From the NCBI RefSeq assembly GCF_032380655.1, contig NZ_JAWDIY010000017.1, forward strand, positions 1 to 64,000: 64,000 bases of DNA, written 5' to 3'. Source of the DNA: Diplocloster hominis. GTDB taxonomy: Bacteria; Bacillota; Clostridia; Lachnospirales; Lachnospiraceae. A program made the position numbers and the translations under genes. Under the pieces are notes generated by a model, which saw only the letters and a program-made list of their open reading frames with translations, did no database searches and had not been told where the DNA came from. Shown in pieces: positions 52,074 through 61,264 of the stretch. The stretch's first letter is position 1. Each line of letters opens with the position of its first letter.

Positions 52074-53835
52074 TGGCTAATTCCTCCTCACTTAACTGAG
52101 ATAATGCAATTTCCCGATAAATCTGACAATTCTTCAAAAGTTCCTGATGCGTTCCGATTCCCACCACACTGCCCTCATTTAACACCACAATCCTGTCAGC
52201 ATCCACGATACTGGAAATACGCTGGGCCACGATCATAACGATCGCTTCTTTCGTTTCCTTCCTAAGCTCCCTGCGAAGCTTAGCGTCTGTCTTAAAATCC
52301 AGTGCGGAAAATGAGTCGTCGAATATGTAGACATCCGGACGCCTTACAAGCGCCCGGGCGATGGACAATCTCTGCCTCTGTCCCCCGGACACATTCGTGG
52401 CATTCTCCGTAATCAATTCCTCAAATCCACCTTTTTCCATGATAAAATCATAGGCCTGGGCAACTTTCGCCGCATGGGCCACTTCTTCCATGGACGCGTC
52501 TTTTTTTCCGTAACGGATATTCTCCGCTATGGTGCCGCCGAACAGCATGGCCTTCTGGGGAATAAAACCGATCGATTGCCGCAGTTCCTGGCTGGGCAGC
52601 TTACGGATATCCTCCCCGTTAATCAATACGCTGCCTTCCGTGACATCATATGCCCGCGGTACCAGATTGATCAATGTACTCTTTCCCGATCCGGTGCTCC
52701 CTATAAAAGCAATCGTTTCTCCCCTTTTCACAGCGAAAGACACATCCTTGAGCACCGCTTCTTCCCCATCCGGATAGACGAATGTAACATGGTCAAACCG
52801 AACCTCTCTTATGTCTATTTTGTCCAGATCAGCGGAAACGGCATCCCCGCTTTTTGTCCCATCTCTCTGACCTGGAATCCGTGTGGGGATGGACGGCGTG
52901 GTCTTAAGAACCTTCGTGATCCGCCGGGCACTGACCTGAGCCTTTGGATACATCATAAACACCAGGCAGAACAGCATAATCGAAAACATCACATGGAACA
53001 GATAATCCATAAAAGCGACCAGCTGACCGACCTGAAGTGAATTCTGGTTAATCAGGATACTGGAAATCCAGTAGATCAGCATACCGGCCAGATTCATCAG
53101 CAGGAAAAAGATCGGCTGCGTAACCGACATCAGTTTGAAAAGCCGTTTCGAAAATTTCATATAAGACAAATTCGCTTCATCAAACCTCTTTTTTTCATAA
53201 TTATCATTTGTAAAAGCACGGATCACCCGGATTCCGCTCAGATTCTCCCTTGAAATACGGTTGATCCACTCCAGGGAATTCTGCTGGTTTTCACTGATCG
53301 ATTCTGATATTTTAGCCACTATGATTACCCCCAGTATAATAAGAGGTATCGTAGCCAGAATTACCATAGACAGACGCAGGGAAGCTTTCAATACCAGAAC
53401 GATACTGCTCGCGATCATCACAGGCGTCATCAAAGCAGTCCGCAGCAGGATATTCATAAACATCTGAATCTGGAACGCATCATTATTGGTCCTGGTGATC
53501 AGCGACGAGGTTCCGAACCGGTTAAACTCACTGTGCGAAAATGTCTGGGTCTTTCGGAAAATATCATTTCGCAGGTCTCTTACCACCGAGGTAGACAAAT
53601 AGGCACAACAATATCCCAACAGGATCGTCCCTGCCACACCAACCAGAGATATCACCAAAATCAATCCGCCCATCTTCCAGATATAAGCGGTGTCCTGGTT
53701 CGATATCCCCCGGTCGATCATCTGAGCCACTATGGTCGGAATTCCCAGTTCCACCAAAGCAAATCCAAATACTGAAATCACATTTAATACAAATATTTTC
53801 TTATAATTCTTCAAGTAATTCAAAATCAGCTTCAT
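52066..53835 (-). CDS. ABC exporter subunit, degenerate ATP site half
   Basis: 589 aa of the same architecture. Walker A GSTGSGKST, signature NVSGGQRQR; Walker B reads VYIFDDSFSALD, with Asp in place of the catalytic Glu. Such an asymmetric pair is the hallmark of heterodimeric exporters, in which only one site hydrolyses ATP efficiently. First gene of the two-gene operon. Confidence 0.92.
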   Translation of the reverse strand: MKLILNYLKNYKKIFVLNVISVFGFALVELGIPTIVAQMIDRGISNQDTAYIWKMGGLILVISLVGVAGTILLGYCCAYLSTSVVRDLRNDIFRKTQTFSHSEFNRFGTSSLITRTNNDAFQIQMFMNILLRTALMTPVMIASSIVLVLKASLRLSMVILATIPLIILGVIIVAKISESISENQQNSLEWINRISRENLSGIRVIRAFTNDNYEKKRFDEANLSYMKFSKRLFKLMSVTQPIFFLLMNLAGMLIYWISSILINQNSLQVGQLVAFMDYLFHVMFSIMLFCLVFMMYPKAQVSARRITKVLKTTPSIPTRIPGQRDGTKSGDAVSADLDKIDIREVRFDHVTFVYPDGEEAVLKDVSFAVKRGETIAFIGSTGSGKSTLINLVPRAYDVTEGSVLINGEDIRKLPSQELRQSIGFIPQKAMLFGGTIAENIRYGKKDASMEEVAHAAKVAQAYDFIMEKGGFEELITENATNVSGGQRQRLSIARALVRRPDVYIFDDSFSALDFKTDAKLRRELRKETKEAIVMIVAQRISSIVDADRIVVLNEGSVVGIGTHQELLKNCQIYREIALSQLSEEELANA

Positions 53836-53933
53836 GTCATCGTACTCCCGTATCTATTGCAAATTTTACATGTATCTTATAGCATACACTATCGGGTTGG
53901 GCGATAGTCAAGTTGTTTTTTCTTAACCGTTAT

Positions 53934-54139
53934 CATTCACGGCCGCTTAGGAGGGGACTGGCATCTTTCGGCTGTAAAGCCAAACCGAACAGCAACTGGG
54001 TGGAGAAAGGGGCCTGTCCCCGGATGCCGAATGAACTCCAGTCAACATCCTGGGACAGGCCCCTTTCTCTGCGCAGTTACTATAAAGGTTTGGCTTTACA
54101 GCCGAAAGAAGCCAGTCCCCTCCCAAGCGGCCGAGAATG
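53934..54139. repeat. Long palindromic element, family A copy 3
   Basis: 206 bp. The family A core (53952-54121) is extended outward by CATTC and CGGCCGCTT pairing with AAGCGGCCG and GAATG. The middle of the arms (TGTAAAGCCAAACC with GGTTTGGCTTTACA) is specific to this copy. It begins about 35 nt after the stop codon of the cell-wall hydrolase gene. The rest of the gap 53836-54173 holds no gene. Confidence 0.85.
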
Positions 54140-54173
54140 GTAACTCCTTTCGTGGCTAACAACATAAAATGTA

Positions 54174-55331
54174 TCAGTAGAAAATATGATTTCCAATAAT
54201 CTGCCCATCGATACCGGGGATGACTGTTCTAAAGTAGAGGGCATCCCCTACGGTGTTAGTCCCATTCAGTGCATCCTGGGCTGCCTGTACACAGCTTCCA
54301 GAAGCTCCCCGCTCCAGTACCATGTAGAAACGGCCGCTGGAAACCGGAGTGAACTGACGGGGCTGGGTGATCACCGCCATGACGGTGTTAGGGTAAGAAC
54401 CACTGCGGACACGGTTTAAAACAACGTTGGCGACTCCGATTTTTCCCTCGTAGCTCTCTCCTCCGGCTTCGCATTCAATGATGGCAGCCAGGGCAGCCAG
54501 GTCGCTTCCCGGATCGATCACGTAGTCGTTGTTCGGATTGTTTTTGTCCTGCTCCCTGGCCCGACGGGCCATTTCCAGCTCCTGCTCGTATTTTTGGCGA
54601 AGTTCGTCCAGGGTTCCTTCTTGCTGCTGGATCTGCTGCTCATACTCTTCGGCTTTTTGCTCCGCGTCTGATATCATGCCCTTATATTGGGAGATCTTAT
54701 TTGAGGTGCTGTCCACCAGTGTCTGGATTTTTTTCTGCTGCTGATCGGCTTCTTCTTTCAGACTTTCCAGATCTGCCTGTTCCTGCGTCAGATCGACTTC
54801 TTTTTGGGCGATGTCCGCCTTGGTCTGCTGGAATTTTTCCAGCATAGCCCGGTCGTAGGCAGCCATCTGCGTGTAATAATCCGCACGGTTCAGAAGATCA
54901 GCCACGCCGTCCGCCTCTACGAGAATCTCCAGCATACTGGTATTCCGATGCTCGTACATATACTGGATTCTCTTTTTCATGGCCTCGTACTGCTCTTCTT
55001 CCGTCTGCCTGGCAGCTTCCAGCTCTTCCTGGGTAATACGGATTTCCTCTTCCTTGGCCGTTATCTGCGCGCTTAACTCTTCGATCTTATCGTTTACCTT
55101 GGACAGTTCGCTGTTTAGATTATTCAGGTCCGTTTCCAGTCCGCCCTTCTGGTTTTTCAGATCGTCGATCTGGTCCTTTGTATCCTGCAGATCCGATTCC
55201 GTATCTTTCTTTTCCTGTTCTTTTTGTTTTATCATATCGGATGTACTGCTGGTCGCATATACCGTCAGGGAGCTTATGATAAATAAAACGAATACGAGCA
55301 GCAAAGTCACTGCTCTTTTCCATTTTTTCAT
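54174..55331 (-). CDS. Coiled-coil cell wall hydrolase (PcsB-like N-terminus, SleB/CwlJ-type C-terminus)
   Basis: 385 aa. A signal peptide (VTLLLVFVLFIISSLTVYA) is followed by a long coiled coil (residues ~30-250) as in PcsB/CwlO-type proteins and a C-terminal Hydrolase_2 domain (LAAIIECEAGGESYEGKIGV, then RQFTPVSSGRFY). The glutamate in ECEAGGE is the expected catalytic residue. Such proteins act in peptidoglycan remodelling or cortex lysis. A promoter-like TTGTCA, 17 bp, TAGTAT lies upstream near 55395-55420. Confidence 0.9.
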   Translation of the reverse strand: MKKWKRAVTLLLVFVLFIISSLTVYATSSTSDMIKQKEQEKKDTESDLQDTKDQIDDLKNQKGGLETDLNNLNSELSKVNDKIEELSAQITAKEEEIRITQEELEAARQTEEEQYEAMKKRIQYMYEHRNTSMLEILVEADGVADLLNRADYYTQMAAYDRAMLEKFQQTKADIAQKEVDLTQEQADLESLKEEADQQQKKIQTLVDSTSNKISQYKGMISDAEQKAEEYEQQIQQQEGTLDELRQKYEQELEMARRAREQDKNNPNNDYVIDPGSDLAALAAIIECEAGGESYEGKIGVANVVLNRVRSGSYPNTVMAVITQPRQFTPVSSGRFYMVLERGASGSCVQAAQDALNGTNTVGDALYFRTVIPGIDGQIIGNHIFY

Positions 55332-55480
55332 ACTTTACCTCCATTGGAGCATTTACCGCGGTGTGGGCGGTATGTTTTGTTCCATCCCTATACTACTATA
55401 AAACAAGCGTTCTGACAAGTTTTCTGCTGAATTCTGCTTTTTTACGTACAATCCTGTAATAATACTGCTGCAAATTTTTT

Positions 55481-56428
55481 TCAGGAAAAATATTGGAATT
55501 CTTTCGGCTCCGGCGCTTCAAACACTTTACCGGAAAGATAGGACAGTTCTCCTGTGAATTGCGGGAATTCCATCCGAATGGAATGTAATAGCTGATGCAC
55601 AATCTTGTATTTCTTTTTATAAATTAGATTGATTCTGTCATCCCCGTATTTGCTGTCCCCTATGATCGGATGCCCGATAGAGGCCAGATGGGCACGGATC
55701 TGATGGGAACGTCCGGTGATCAGCTTTACTTCCAGCCTGGTCCAGTCCTTTGTATGAAGCAGGGGCCTGTACTCCGTCTGTATATAGGCGGCCTGCGGCG
55801 TCTCCTGCCGCGTGATTATGACCTGATTCGTCTGATTGTCTTTTCGCAGGTATCCTTCCAGCCTGCTGGATTCCGACAGTTCACCAACAGTGATGCAGTG
55901 ATAGTATTTGTGCAGGCTTCGGTCTTTTAATGCTGCGGACATGGCCTGCAGTCCCGGAATAGTTTTTCCAGCCACAATAAGGCCGCTGGTATTTCGGTCC
56001 AAACGGTTACAGACGGAAGGGCGGACATGGCGCAGGCTTTCTTTTGTGCACTGTCCGGTATCCATCAGATAAGATAAGATATGCTCATTCAAAGATATAT
56101 CCTGTGGTTCTGCCTTCTGTGACAGCATTCCGGCCGGTTTATTCAGTATCAGGATATGCTCATCCTCATAAATGATGGAAAGCTTCGGTTTGACATATAT
56201 CAGATCTGACTTTGAAAACTTTTCCAGCGTTTCTTCGGAAAGGAAAAGTTTTATTTGGTCCCCTTCGGCCAGCCGTTCGCTGCCGTCGGCTTTTTTCCCG
56301 TTCAGGGTAATATTTTTCTTGCGGAGCATTTTGTAGAAAAAGCTTTTCGGTGCCTGGTTCATATATTTAGCCAGCCATTTGTCCAACCGTTGTCCGGCCT
56401 CGTTGGATTTTATTTTCACTTCTCTCAT
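55481..56428 (-). CDS. RluA family pseudouridine synthase
   Basis: 315 aa. An N-terminal S4-like domain (AGQRLDKWLAKYMNQAP) is followed by the catalytic domain with CNRLDRNTSGLIVAGK (the catalytic Asp) and GRSHQIRAHLASIGHPIIGD. It modifies uridine in large-subunit rRNA; the exact position (RluC/RluD-type) is not clear. It is 15 nt downstream of a membrane-protein gene. Confidence 0.9.
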   Translation of the reverse strand: MREVKIKSNEAGQRLDKWLAKYMNQAPKSFFYKMLRKKNITLNGKKADGSERLAEGDQIKLFLSEETLEKFSKSDLIYVKPKLSIIYEDEHILILNKPAGMLSQKAEPQDISLNEHILSYLMDTGQCTKESLRHVRPSVCNRLDRNTSGLIVAGKTIPGLQAMSAALKDRSLHKYYHCITVGELSESSRLEGYLRKDNQTNQVIITRQETPQAAYIQTEYRPLLHTKDWTRLEVKLITGRSHQIRAHLASIGHPIIGDSKYGDDRINLIYKKKYKIVHQLLHSIRMEFPQFTGELSYLSGKVFEAPEPKEFQYFS

Positions 56429-56443
56429 AGTTTCTTATATTCC

Positions 56444-57001
56444 TTATAAGGAGACAGCCTTCATGGTGTTCAAAACCGTATTCTGAAGCTCAGAAGGCTC
56501 ACCCTTGTCTTCCAACTGCGCCAGCCGGTCCAGAAAAGCGTCCAGATCCTTGAATATTTTAATCGTCACTTTATATTTATTGCCGTTGCAGATATCCCGG
56601 ATATGTTTTTCCAGGAGGGAGACGTCTGCTTTCTCACTGCCGGCATAACCGATCATGGTATTTCCCAGGATCGCCAGGCAGTCCAAAGGCATGGTTTTCT
56701 CATAAGATGTCATTACCATTTCATATGCAACGGAGGACTTTTCCACCGCAGGACTTATCTTCTCATATAGTCCGGGCTCAAGGCTTTTCCTGGGCAGGAT
56801 CATGATCAGGGATACCAGCTCCTTGCTGGCCGGCAGACAGCCCAGCACAGCGACCAGTGTAAACAGGTTGAGCCTTGACTTGGTTGTAACATAGCCGGCG
56901 GTAAAAATGATTATGACCAGGGCGAACATGATAGATGTCTTTAGTATCTCTATCTTCTTTTGATGTTTCAAATAACCGTAATCACCTTTTTGAATTTTCA
57001 A
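56444..57001 (-). CDS. Membrane-anchored protein of unknown function
   Basis: 185 aa. Two hydrophobic segments at about residues 22-40 and 45-68, then a soluble C-terminal domain (DVSLLEKHIRDICNGNKYKV). I recognise no family. Located 15 nt upstream of the pseudouridine synthase and probably cotranscribed with it. Confidence 0.7.
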   Translation of the reverse strand: MKIQKGDYGYLKHQKKIEILKTSIMFALVIIIFTAGYVTTKSRLNLFTLVAVLGCLPASKELVSLIMILPRKSLEPGLYEKISPAVEKSSVAYEMVMTSYEKTMPLDCLAILGNTMIGYAGSEKADVSLLEKHIRDICNGNKYKVTIKIFKDLDAFLDRLAQLEDKGEPSELQNTVLNTMKAVSL

Positions 57002-57054
57002 TTGGAACTCCTCTTTCGTCTCTGAATTTCTGTTATTATTCTGTGTGGAGGCGG

Positions 57055-57816
57055 TTAAAATAGAATGCCCATCAGGGATAAAAGTACCCTGTGCGGCAGG
57101 ATTTTCGCCGCCAGATGCGTGCCTTTCATCAAGGCTCCGTAGACGGACACCTCTTTTCCACAGGCGGCGTCTTTTAATGCTTTGGCAACCACCTGGGGTG
57201 CCTTTGCCATCGCCAGTTTTTTTACATAAGCCGTCTGCCCTTTCTGCTCCGCCACATCAAAAAATTCTGTATCCACCGGCCCTGGGCATACCGCAGTGAC
57301 TGTAATCTTTTTGTCTCTTAGTTCTCTCCCCAGTGCCCTGGAAAAGCTGAGCACATAGGATTTGCTGGCTGCGTAGACCGCAAAATTCGGCTGGGGCAAA
57401 AACGCCGCGGAGGAAGCCAGCTGGATGATCCTGCCGTTAGGGAGCATGTAAGGCAGGCAGGCGTAGGTGACAGCCGTGAGCCCCCGGCAGTTTAACTCGA
57501 TCATCCCCGCATTGTCCTGATAGGTGAGCTCCTGAAAATGCCCGATTTTTCCATAACCGGCCGCATTGACCAGCAGTTTGATCTTCGGCTTTTTTTCATA
57601 TAAAGTTCTCTCCAAATCCCAAATCGAACGCTCTTTCGTTAAATCATAGTCCAAAATACGCAGCCGGACCGGTATTTGAGATCTTAACTCTTCCAGACGC
57701 TCTTTTCTTCTGGCAATAACCCATATTTCCTGAAGCTTCGGATATTTTTCAGCGATCTGCCGTACGAATTCCCGTCCCATACCGGAAGACGCACCCGTAA
57801 TTACCGCTATCACCAT
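57055..57816 (-). CDS. Short-chain dehydrogenase/reductase
   Basis: About 253 aa. Rossmann motif TGASSGMGREF at the N-terminus, NAAGYG, and the catalytic YAASKSY with upstream Ser (LASSAAF). NAD(P)-dependent; the substrate is unknown. The start at 57816 is chosen for GGAGGTG at the right distance. Confidence 0.9.
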   Translation of the reverse strand: MVIAVITGASSGMGREFVRQIAEKYPKLQEIWVIARRKERLEELRSQIPVRLRILDYDLTKERSIWDLERTLYEKKPKIKLLVNAAGYGKIGHFQELTYQDNAGMIELNCRGLTAVTYACLPYMLPNGRIIQLASSAAFLPQPNFAVYAASKSYVLSFSRALGRELRDKKITVTAVCPGPVDTEFFDVAEQKGQTAYVKKLAMAKAPQVVAKALKDAACGKEVSVYGALMKGTHLAAKILPHRVLLSLMGILF

Positions 57817-57955
57817 GTTAACACCTCCTGCATACAATATTAATCTTATATACAAATTATCTTATATACAAATTATCCTACATATAAATCTGCGTCTTGA
57901 AAACTTGAAAGCCAACAGGTTGTCATAATAATTTTATGTCAATCTATTTGCGCAT

Positions 57956-59887
57956 TCAGGATTTCTTTTTATGAACATTGCGTATCGTTTTCCTTTTCTG
58001 ATTTTTCACTCCCTGCGTCCTGACGCTTTGATAACCATCCTTCTGTGCTATGCTTCCCGCAGGTTTTCTCCCCTGCTGCGCGTTCCTGCGGGGCCGGATC
58101 AGGCATCTGCTCTCATATCCGATTAAATCGTTTCTGCCGGCGATTGTCAAGGCCTCTTCCACAAGATCATAATTTTTCGGGTTCCGGTATTGGATCAAAG
58201 CTCTCTGCAGTGCCTTTTCATGGGGATTAACCGGCACATACACCGGTTCCCCCGTCCTTGGATCGATCCCTGTATAGTACATGCAGGTGGACAAAGTGGA
58301 CGGAGTCGGATAGAAATCCTGGACCTGTTCCGGCATATAGCCCAGATCCCGCAGGAATTCCGCCAGTTTTACCGCTTCCCTCATCGTACAGCCCGGATGG
58401 GAAGACATCAGATAGGGAACCAGATACTGCTTTTTCCCAAGCTTCTCATTGATCCGGCGGTACCGGTCGGCAAAACGGACATAGACTTCATGGGACGGTT
58501 TTCCCATTTTCGCCAGCACTGCGTCTGATACGTGCTCAGGAGCCACCTTCAGCTGGCCGCTGACATGATATTCACACAGCTCCTTTAAAAAGCCCTCATC
58601 CCGGTCCGCCAGCACATAGTCAAAACGGATTCCCGAGCGGATGAACACCTTTTTCACACCTGGTATCTCACGAAGCCTGCGCAGGAGCGTCCGGTAATCC
58701 GAATGATCCGCTTTCAGATTCGGGCAGGGCTTCGGGAACAGGCACTGCCTCTCCTTACAGACCCCTTTGGTCAGCTGTTTTTCACAGGAGGGCTGTCTGA
58801 AATCAGCGGTGGGGCCGCCCACATCATGGATATAACCTTTAAAATCCGGTTCCTGCACAAGCTTCTGCGCTTCCTTAAGAATAGATTCGTGGCTTCTGGT
58901 CTGCACGATCCGCCCCTGGTGAAAGGTCAGCGCGCAGAAATTACAGCCCCCGAAACAGCCTCTGTTGCTGATCAGGCTGAACTTTACTTCCGCGATCGCC
59001 GGCACACCGCCGTCTTGTTCGTAGGAAGGATGATAAGATCTCATGTAAGGCAGCGCGTAGATATCGTCCATCTCTGTCTGGGACAGGGGTTTGGAAGGCG
59101 GATTCTGTACCACGTACAGATGCCCGGAATATGGTTCCGCCAGTCTCTTTCCGGTAAAAGGATCTGTATTGCAATATTGTGTATAAAAGCTCTCTGCATA
59201 TTTCCTCTTATCCGCGGCCAGCTCCTCAAAGGAAGGCAGGACCTGGCAGTCATATACAGAATCCAGATCTTTGGCCCTGTAGACCGTCCCGTCGATATAA
59301 GTGATATCCTTCACCGGGATCCCCGCGTTCAGGGCATCTGCGATTTCTACGATCGAACGCTCGCCCATACCATAGGAGATGAGATCTGCGCCGGAGTCCA
59401 GCAGTATAGAGCGCTTTATCCTATTGGACCAGTAATCATAATGTGCCAGTCTTCGAAGGCTGGCTTCGATCCCGCCGATGATCACCGGCGTTTTCTTATA
59501 GACCTGGCGGATCAGATTACAGTAGACCACCGCGGCATAGTCCGGCCTTTTGCCCATGATGCCGCCCGGCGTGTAGGAGTCCGTGCTCCGCCGTTTCTTA
59601 GACACCGTGTAATGGTTTACCATGGAATCCATATTGCCGCCCGACACCAGAAAGGCCAGCCTTGGCTCCCCGTAAACAGTGATGCTCTCCTTTTCTTTCC
59701 AGTCGGGCTGGGAAATGATACCCACACGGTAGCCATGGGCTTCCAGTATCCGGCTGATAATCGCCGAACCGAAGGAGGGATGATCGATATAGGCATCCCC
59801 GATGATATAGACAAAATCGAACTGCCGGATTCCTCTAGCCTCCATCTCGGCTCTGGAAACCGGCAGGTAGTTATTTTCATTTATCAT
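57956..59887 (-). CDS. YgiQ family radical SAM protein
   Basis: About 643 aa. An N-terminal YgiQ domain (FVYIIGDAYIDHPSFG) is followed by a radical SAM core with CFGGCNFC (CxxxCxxC) and a C-terminal extension rich in Arg and Lys. Function not established. It overlaps the HAD phosphatase gene by 11 nt. ATG 59887 has GAGG 9 nt upstream. Confidence 0.93.
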   Translation of the reverse strand: MINENNYLPVSRAEMEARGIRQFDFVYIIGDAYIDHPSFGSAIISRILEAHGYRVGIISQPDWKEKESITVYGEPRLAFLVSGGNMDSMVNHYTVSKKRRSTDSYTPGGIMGKRPDYAAVVYCNLIRQVYKKTPVIIGGIEASLRRLAHYDYWSNRIKRSILLDSGADLISYGMGERSIVEIADALNAGIPVKDITYIDGTVYRAKDLDSVYDCQVLPSFEELAADKRKYAESFYTQYCNTDPFTGKRLAEPYSGHLYVVQNPPSKPLSQTEMDDIYALPYMRSYHPSYEQDGGVPAIAEVKFSLISNRGCFGGCNFCALTFHQGRIVQTRSHESILKEAQKLVQEPDFKGYIHDVGGPTADFRQPSCEKQLTKGVCKERQCLFPKPCPNLKADHSDYRTLLRRLREIPGVKKVFIRSGIRFDYVLADRDEGFLKELCEYHVSGQLKVAPEHVSDAVLAKMGKPSHEVYVRFADRYRRINEKLGKKQYLVPYLMSSHPGCTMREAVKLAEFLRDLGYMPEQVQDFYPTPSTLSTCMYYTGIDPRTGEPVYVPVNPHEKALQRALIQYRNPKNYDLVEEALTIAGRNDLIGYESRCLIRPRRNAQQGRKPAGSIAQKDGYQSVRTQGVKNQKRKTIRNVHKKKS

Positions 59888-60554
59888 GCGCCAGTACCTC
59901 ATAGGTTTGATCAAAGATATCGTCATAGGTCCGGATATAGTAGTCGGCCAGCTGCTTTTTCTGCGTTCTCAAATGCGCGCTGAAGTCATCTTCCACCGCA
60001 CATACCCGCATACCCGCATTTTTCCCGGCCAGAATCCCTTTGGGTACATCCTCGAATACCAGGCAGTTCTTTGCCTCTACCTGAAGCTCATCCGCCACTT
60101 TCAGGTAGATATCGGGAGCCGGTTTCCCGCGGGCCACGCTGCATCCGGTCAGAATCACGTCGAAGAAATCCCCCATCCGGTTCCCTTTCATCGCCGCATC
60201 TACCAGATCCATGGAATTACTGGTGGCGATGCCTGTCCTGATCCTGTGCTCCTTCAGATACTTCAGGAAGCGGACAGCACCGTCCTTGGGCGGCACCTGG
60301 CTTTCATACTTATCCATGGCCATCCTGATCCAGTCCGACTTGATCTCATCAAGAGGCAGCGGAATCCCGATTACCTCCTTAAAGTATCCGGCGGTTTCCG
60401 TAAAACTCATACCTTCAATATCGTCCTGAAGCCCTTGGGGCAGCGGGATGCCGAAACGTTCCAGGTATTCTATATCAATTTCCTTCCACATCCACATGGA
60501 ATCGATCAGGGTTCCGTCCAGATCGAAAATAACCGCATTTATTTCTTGTAACAA
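59877..60554 (-). CDS. HAD family hydrolase (beta-phosphoglucomutase-like)
   Basis: 225 aa. HAD motif I is FDLDGTLIDSMWMW, motif II GIATSNS, motif III KPAPDIYLKVA and motif IV VFEDVPKGI. It is a cytosolic phosphatase or phosphoglucomutase with unknown substrate. TTG start at 60554 overlaps the upstream gene by 16 nt and has AAAGGA before it. Part of the translationally coupled run from the rRNA methyltransferase to the YgiQ-like gene. Confidence 0.92.
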   Translation of the reverse strand: MLQEINAVIFDLDGTLIDSMWMWKEIDIEYLERFGIPLPQGLQDDIEGMSFTETAGYFKEVIGIPLPLDEIKSDWIRMAMDKYESQVPPKDGAVRFLKYLKEHRIRTGIATSNSMDLVDAAMKGNRMGDFFDVILTGCSVARGKPAPDIYLKVADELQVEAKNCLVFEDVPKGILAGKNAGMRVCAVEDDFSAHLRTQKKQLADYYIRTYDDIFDQTYEVLAHDK

Positions 60555-61264
60555 AGTAATCTGTTCCTTTCCTCTTCCGTTAAATTCCGGTACTCGCCCG
60601 GCTTCAGGTCCTGATCCAGCAGCAGGCTCCCCATCGAAAGTCTCTTTAAATATACCACAGTTCTTCCCACTGCTTCAAACATTCTTTTCACCTGGTGGAA
60701 TTTACCTTCACAGATCGAAAGTTCCACCAAAGCGCCCTGCTCATCCGACTTAAGAATCCGAAGCTCCGCCGGAAGCGTCGGGCGTTCTTCTCCAATATCA
60801 ACGCCCTCCTGAAACAGCCGGATATGATCCTGCGTCACCGGTCCATCGATCCTGGCCAGATAAGTTTTCGGAACATTGTGTTTTGGTGACAGCAGGCGGT
60901 GGGCCAGTTCTCCGTCATTGGTGATCAGCAGCAGTCCTTCCGTATCCTTGTCCAGCCTGCCCACGGGAAAGAGATCCCGGCGGCTGGAACCGGTAATCAG
61001 CCCGACAACCGTGGGATCTTTCGGATCTTCTGTGGCCGAAACACAACCGGTTGGTTTATTCAGCATATAATATTCGAATTCTTCATAGGCCATTGGTATG
61101 CCATCCAAAGCCACCTCATCGGTTCCCGGCATCACTTTCCGGTCCGCGCCTTTTTCCACGGTCCCGTTCACCGTCACACGCCCCTGACGTATGGAGTTCT
61201 TTACCTGTGAGCGGGTCCCGCAGCCTAAGTCGGCCAGATATTTGTCTAACCGGAGCGCCTTCAT
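60539..61264 (-). CDS. RsuA/RluB family pseudouridine synthase
   Basis: About 241 aa. S4 domain (RLDKYLADLGCGTRSQVKNS) and catalytic GRLDKDTEGLLLITNDG. RsuA acts on 16S rRNA U516, RluB/E/F types on 23S; the short length suits RsuA. The start at 61264 overlaps the previous stop by 4 nt and has GGAG upstream. Confidence 0.91.
   Translation of the reverse strand: MKALRLDKYLADLGCGTRSQVKNSIRQGRVTVNGTVEKGADRKVMPGTDEVALDGIPMAYEEFEYYMLNKPTGCVSATEDPKDPTVVGLITGSSRRDLFPVGRLDKDTEGLLLITNDGELAHRLLSPKHNVPKTYLARIDGPVTQDHIRLFQEGVDIGEERPTLPAELRILKSDEQGALVELSICEGKFHQVKRMFEAVGRTVVYLKRLSMGSLLLDQDLKPGEYRNLTEEERNRLLCYKK

Noticed and set aside
58703..59983. 426-codon open frame antisense to the YgiQ-family gene
   Set aside because: Shadow of a GC-rich gene on the opposite strand; no ribosome binding site or known domain.
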